A stretch of DNA of 64,000 bases from Alistipes senegalensis JC50 (GTDB taxonomy: Bacteria; Bacteroidota; Bacteroidia; Bacteroidales; Rikenellaceae). The DNA lies in assembly GCF_025145645.1 (NCBI RefSeq), contig NZ_CP102252.1, positions 3,038,001-3,102,000 of the forward strand, read 5' to 3'. The notes under the pieces were generated by a model. That model saw nothing but the letters and a program-made list of their open reading frames with translations. It had not been told where the DNA came from and did not search any database. Positions 62,596 through 64,000 of the stretch are shown here, piece after piece (the first letter of the stretch is position 1; the number at the start of each line of letters is the position of its first letter). The position numbers and the translations under genes are program-made.

Positions 62596-62624
62596 ATCAG
62601 ATTAGTTGATTTATTTTGGTATGA

Positions 62625-62632
62625 CAAAAATA
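62625..62632 (-). promoter_or_regulatory. Putative promoter of the PUL 2 operon (-7 element)
   Basis: On the minus strand the sequence is TATTTTTG, an exact TAnnTTTG match, 30 bp before the transporter ATG. No well-spaced -33 TTTG was found, which is common for activator-dependent HTCS promoters. Confidence 0.45.
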
Positions 62633-62793
62633 GTCTGTCGTGTGCAACGTTTCGATAACGATTGTTACAGATGTGATAAGCCTTGTTACAAATCGATCCA
62701 ATCCGATTGGCGTGTTTGCAGTTCTGGTTACAAATCCGCAACACGGACATGGAGCGGTCGTATTCGTGCGGGTCGCTGATCTTCCGGCCCTGC

Positions 62794-63100
62794 TCATCGA
62801 CGCGCAACGATACGATGGGGAGATGTCCTTATGCTTGAAGACAAAGGCATCAAAGTCCCGTAATATCCTTTACACGGGATTCGTATTCGAGGAGAGCGGC
62901 AGATGGTTACGCATTTGCGGTAATCGTTATAGCTCGAACAAGTGCGGTCTTTGCACGCATGTTTGAGGAAGCCTGCAAGGTATTCGTCGAAGGGCTGTAA
63001 CAGCAGGCGGCAGTCATCATCCATACCGAGGAAGGCATTGCGAACCTTTTCAGTCGTAATGTATGAATCACGGTTGCAGAGCCGTACTTTTTGGATGGGT
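62794..63100 (-). pseudogene. Frameshifted remnant of a tyrosine integrase (core-binding region)
   Basis: Minus-strand translation from about 63100 gives SYITTEKVRNAFLGM, which aligns with TYVTAEKVRNAFLGI of the intact integrase at 7013-8245. SSYNDYRK and then, in other frames, MRNHL and LLEYESRVKDITG continue the same domain with at least two frame changes. There is no start codon upstream in frame and no catalytic domain. It is a decayed N-terminal fragment and marks an old integration event beside PUL 2. Confidence 0.65.
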
Positions 63101-63182
63101 TAAATGTAACGTTAAGTTATTTGTTACGCGAGCGTTCGATGCAAGAATCTGAAAACGAATCTTTTAATGCAAATCAAAGCAT

Positions 63183-63234
63183 TTCGGGCAGGTTAACGGA
63201 TAAGTAGCACGACTTACCGTTGAACCTGCCCGAA
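63183..63234. repeat. Long imperfect inverted repeat
   Basis: A perfect 12-bp outer stem (63183-63194 with 63223-63234, TTCGGGCAGGTT) continues inward through AACGG/CCGTT with a bulge. It could be a terminator, a structured RNA or an attachment/scar sequence; no T-run follows. Confidence 0.5.
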
Positions 63235-63365
63235 TTTGCAATTTTATTGTTCGGAGTATATGCGGAAAAAGAGAATTGAATACTTGTAAACAGGATATTT
63301 ATTCTTTTCTGCGCTTTCGTCTGACTGAAAAAGCCCCTGCTTCCGAAAGTGTGGGATTAAAGTGA

Positions 63366-63400
63366 TGTAACGACTTGATTTATCGGGTCGTTACATTTTT
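63366..63400 (+). terminator. Terminator-like hairpin
   Basis: A 9-bp stem (TGTAACGAC 63366-63374 with GTCGTTACA 63387-63395) followed by TTTTT on the plus strand. No plus-strand gene directly precedes it, so the transcript it ends is unknown. Confidence 0.5.
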
Positions 63401-63720
63401 GTATAGGGATAATAGGTAACGAAAAGGCAACGGTTTATTTTCAGCTTCTTGCGCTCAAATACCGCATTTCAAATAACCTACTGCAAGATACGAAAAATTT
63501 TTGGAATTGGCAAATCAAACAATGCATCGAAAACATTCTAAGATTCACCTCTTTATGATTTAAGTTCAAAAGCAAGAAGAAAGGGCCTCACGTAAAGTAT
63601 AGGTTCTTGCGAATTTATGCCTCTTCCAGAACCTTCAATATATATGCCACGTTAATTTTGTCAAATACCAGTTAAGTCGGTATTTTTTCGTATATTGGAT
63701 AATAATTATTTGGGCTGTTT

Positions 63721-64000
63721 ATGAAACGATTTATTTATGTTTGCGCCTTTTTTCTATGCTTGTGTTCATGTTCCGAGAGCAAATACATAGCCGAAGAACT
63801 AGAACGCACGCAGGAAATAATTAACGATTACCCAGACAGTGCGTTACACTCCTTGCAAGCTATCGTCCCCGGCAGTATTCGCAAAAAATCGACTAAAGCA
63901 CATTATGGGCTGCTTTATTCGCTGGCGTTGGATAAAACAGGACAAACCATAGATACCGATTCGATGCTCCGTCCTGCAGTAAACTATTTCATGCGCAAAG
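63721..64000 (+). CDS. TPR-like lipoprotein, C-terminus cut by window edge
   Basis: An open frame from ATG 63721 to the window edge (93 codons). It starts MKRFIYVCAFFLCLCSC, a lipoprotein signal with lipobox LCSC (Cys17), followed by a helical TPR-like region (AEELERTQEIINDYPDSAL, then HYGLLYSLALDKTG and DSMLRPAVNYFM). In Bacteroidales such N-termini belong to TPR proteins that often end in a coiled coil and a DNA-binding or unknown domain. The rest is outside the window. It is AT-richer than the PUL genes. Confidence 0.7.
   Translation, partial: MKRFIYVCAFFLCLCSCSESKYIAEELERTQEIINDYPDSALHSLQAIVPGSIRKKSTKAHYGLLYSLALDKTGQTIDTDSMLRPAVNYFMRK

Larger units (their letters stand above)
63100..63720. 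other. AT-rich intergenic stretch with hairpins
   Basis: No convincing gene in about 620 bases. It holds a long imperfect hairpin (63183-63234), a terminator-like hairpin (63366-63400) and AT-rich DNA leading to the last gene. Composition is clearly lower in GC than the PULs. Confidence 0.55.

Noticed and set aside
62640..62966. Plus-strand frame of 108 codons near the integrase remnant
   Set aside because: It overlaps the decayed integrase on the other strand and shows no family features.

Overview
The window reads as the chromosome of a gut-type Bacteroidales bacterium. The signs are five gene families or systems typical of the order: SusC/SusD pairs, a hybrid two-component regulator, BACON/GLUG lipoproteins, an IntDOT-like integrase with DUF1896, topB and DUF4099 cargo, and TAnnTTTG promoter elements. 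The fairly high GC content and a korAB pair resemble Alistipes (Rikenellaceae); that genus is an inference from composition and gene content, not a match.

Layout. (1) 1-8549 is one end of an integrative element. It is read leftward from its integrase and abuts the 3' end of a tRNA-Ala(GGC) gene at 8550-8623, the likely attachment site. It carries DUF1896, topoisomerase III, a DUF4099/DUF3945 protein, two HTH proteins, a Fic protein and a RhuM-like protein. An AT-rich P-loop gene sits in it between inverted copies of a 14-bp repeat. (2) 8624-13790 looks like host backbone: korBA (2-oxoacid:ferredoxin oxidoreductase) and, divergently, an ABC-F ATPase. (3) 13795-47654 is a very large polysaccharide utilisation locus (PUL). 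A LacI regulator faces a plus-strand run of 15 genes ending in a strong terminator at 46580: ribokinase, sugar permease, two exported ADP-ribosylglycohydrolase-family proteins, a beta-helix glycosidase, a BACON/GLUG surface protein, a beta-helix/DUF4838 fusion, a sulfatase, two SusC/SusD pairs, a DUF5627-like lipoprotein, a GH38 alpha-mannosidase and a sulfatase-GH127 fusion. A metallophosphoesterase lipoprotein follows the terminator. (4) 47772-62595 is a second PUL, entirely on the minus strand with very short gaps: MFS sugar transporter, PfkB kinase, DUF2961 (GH172), SusC, SusD, two DUF4185 (GH183-type) proteins, a carbohydrate-binding lipoprotein and, last, the hybrid two-component regulator. 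(5) 62600-64000 is AT-richer, with a frameshifted integrase remnant, hairpins and the start of a TPR-like lipoprotein gene.

How the genes work together. PUL 1 starts with ribose handling (LacI, ribokinase, permease), and its first exported enzymes belong to a family that cleaves ribofuranosyl bonds. The later genes add desulfation, mannose removal and beta-L-arabinofuranose removal, so the target is probably a complex sulfated, furanoside-bearing glycan or glycoconjugate. PUL 2 pairs the two enzyme families known to attack D-arabinan: endo-acting DUF4185/GH183 and exo-acting DUF2961/GH172. It adds one SusCD importer, an inner-membrane transporter and a sugar kinase, all under a regulator with a periplasmic sugar-binding sensor. 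The best reading is a D-arabinan scavenging locus aimed at mycobacterial or actinobacterial cell-wall arabinan; a fructan-like substrate remains possible.
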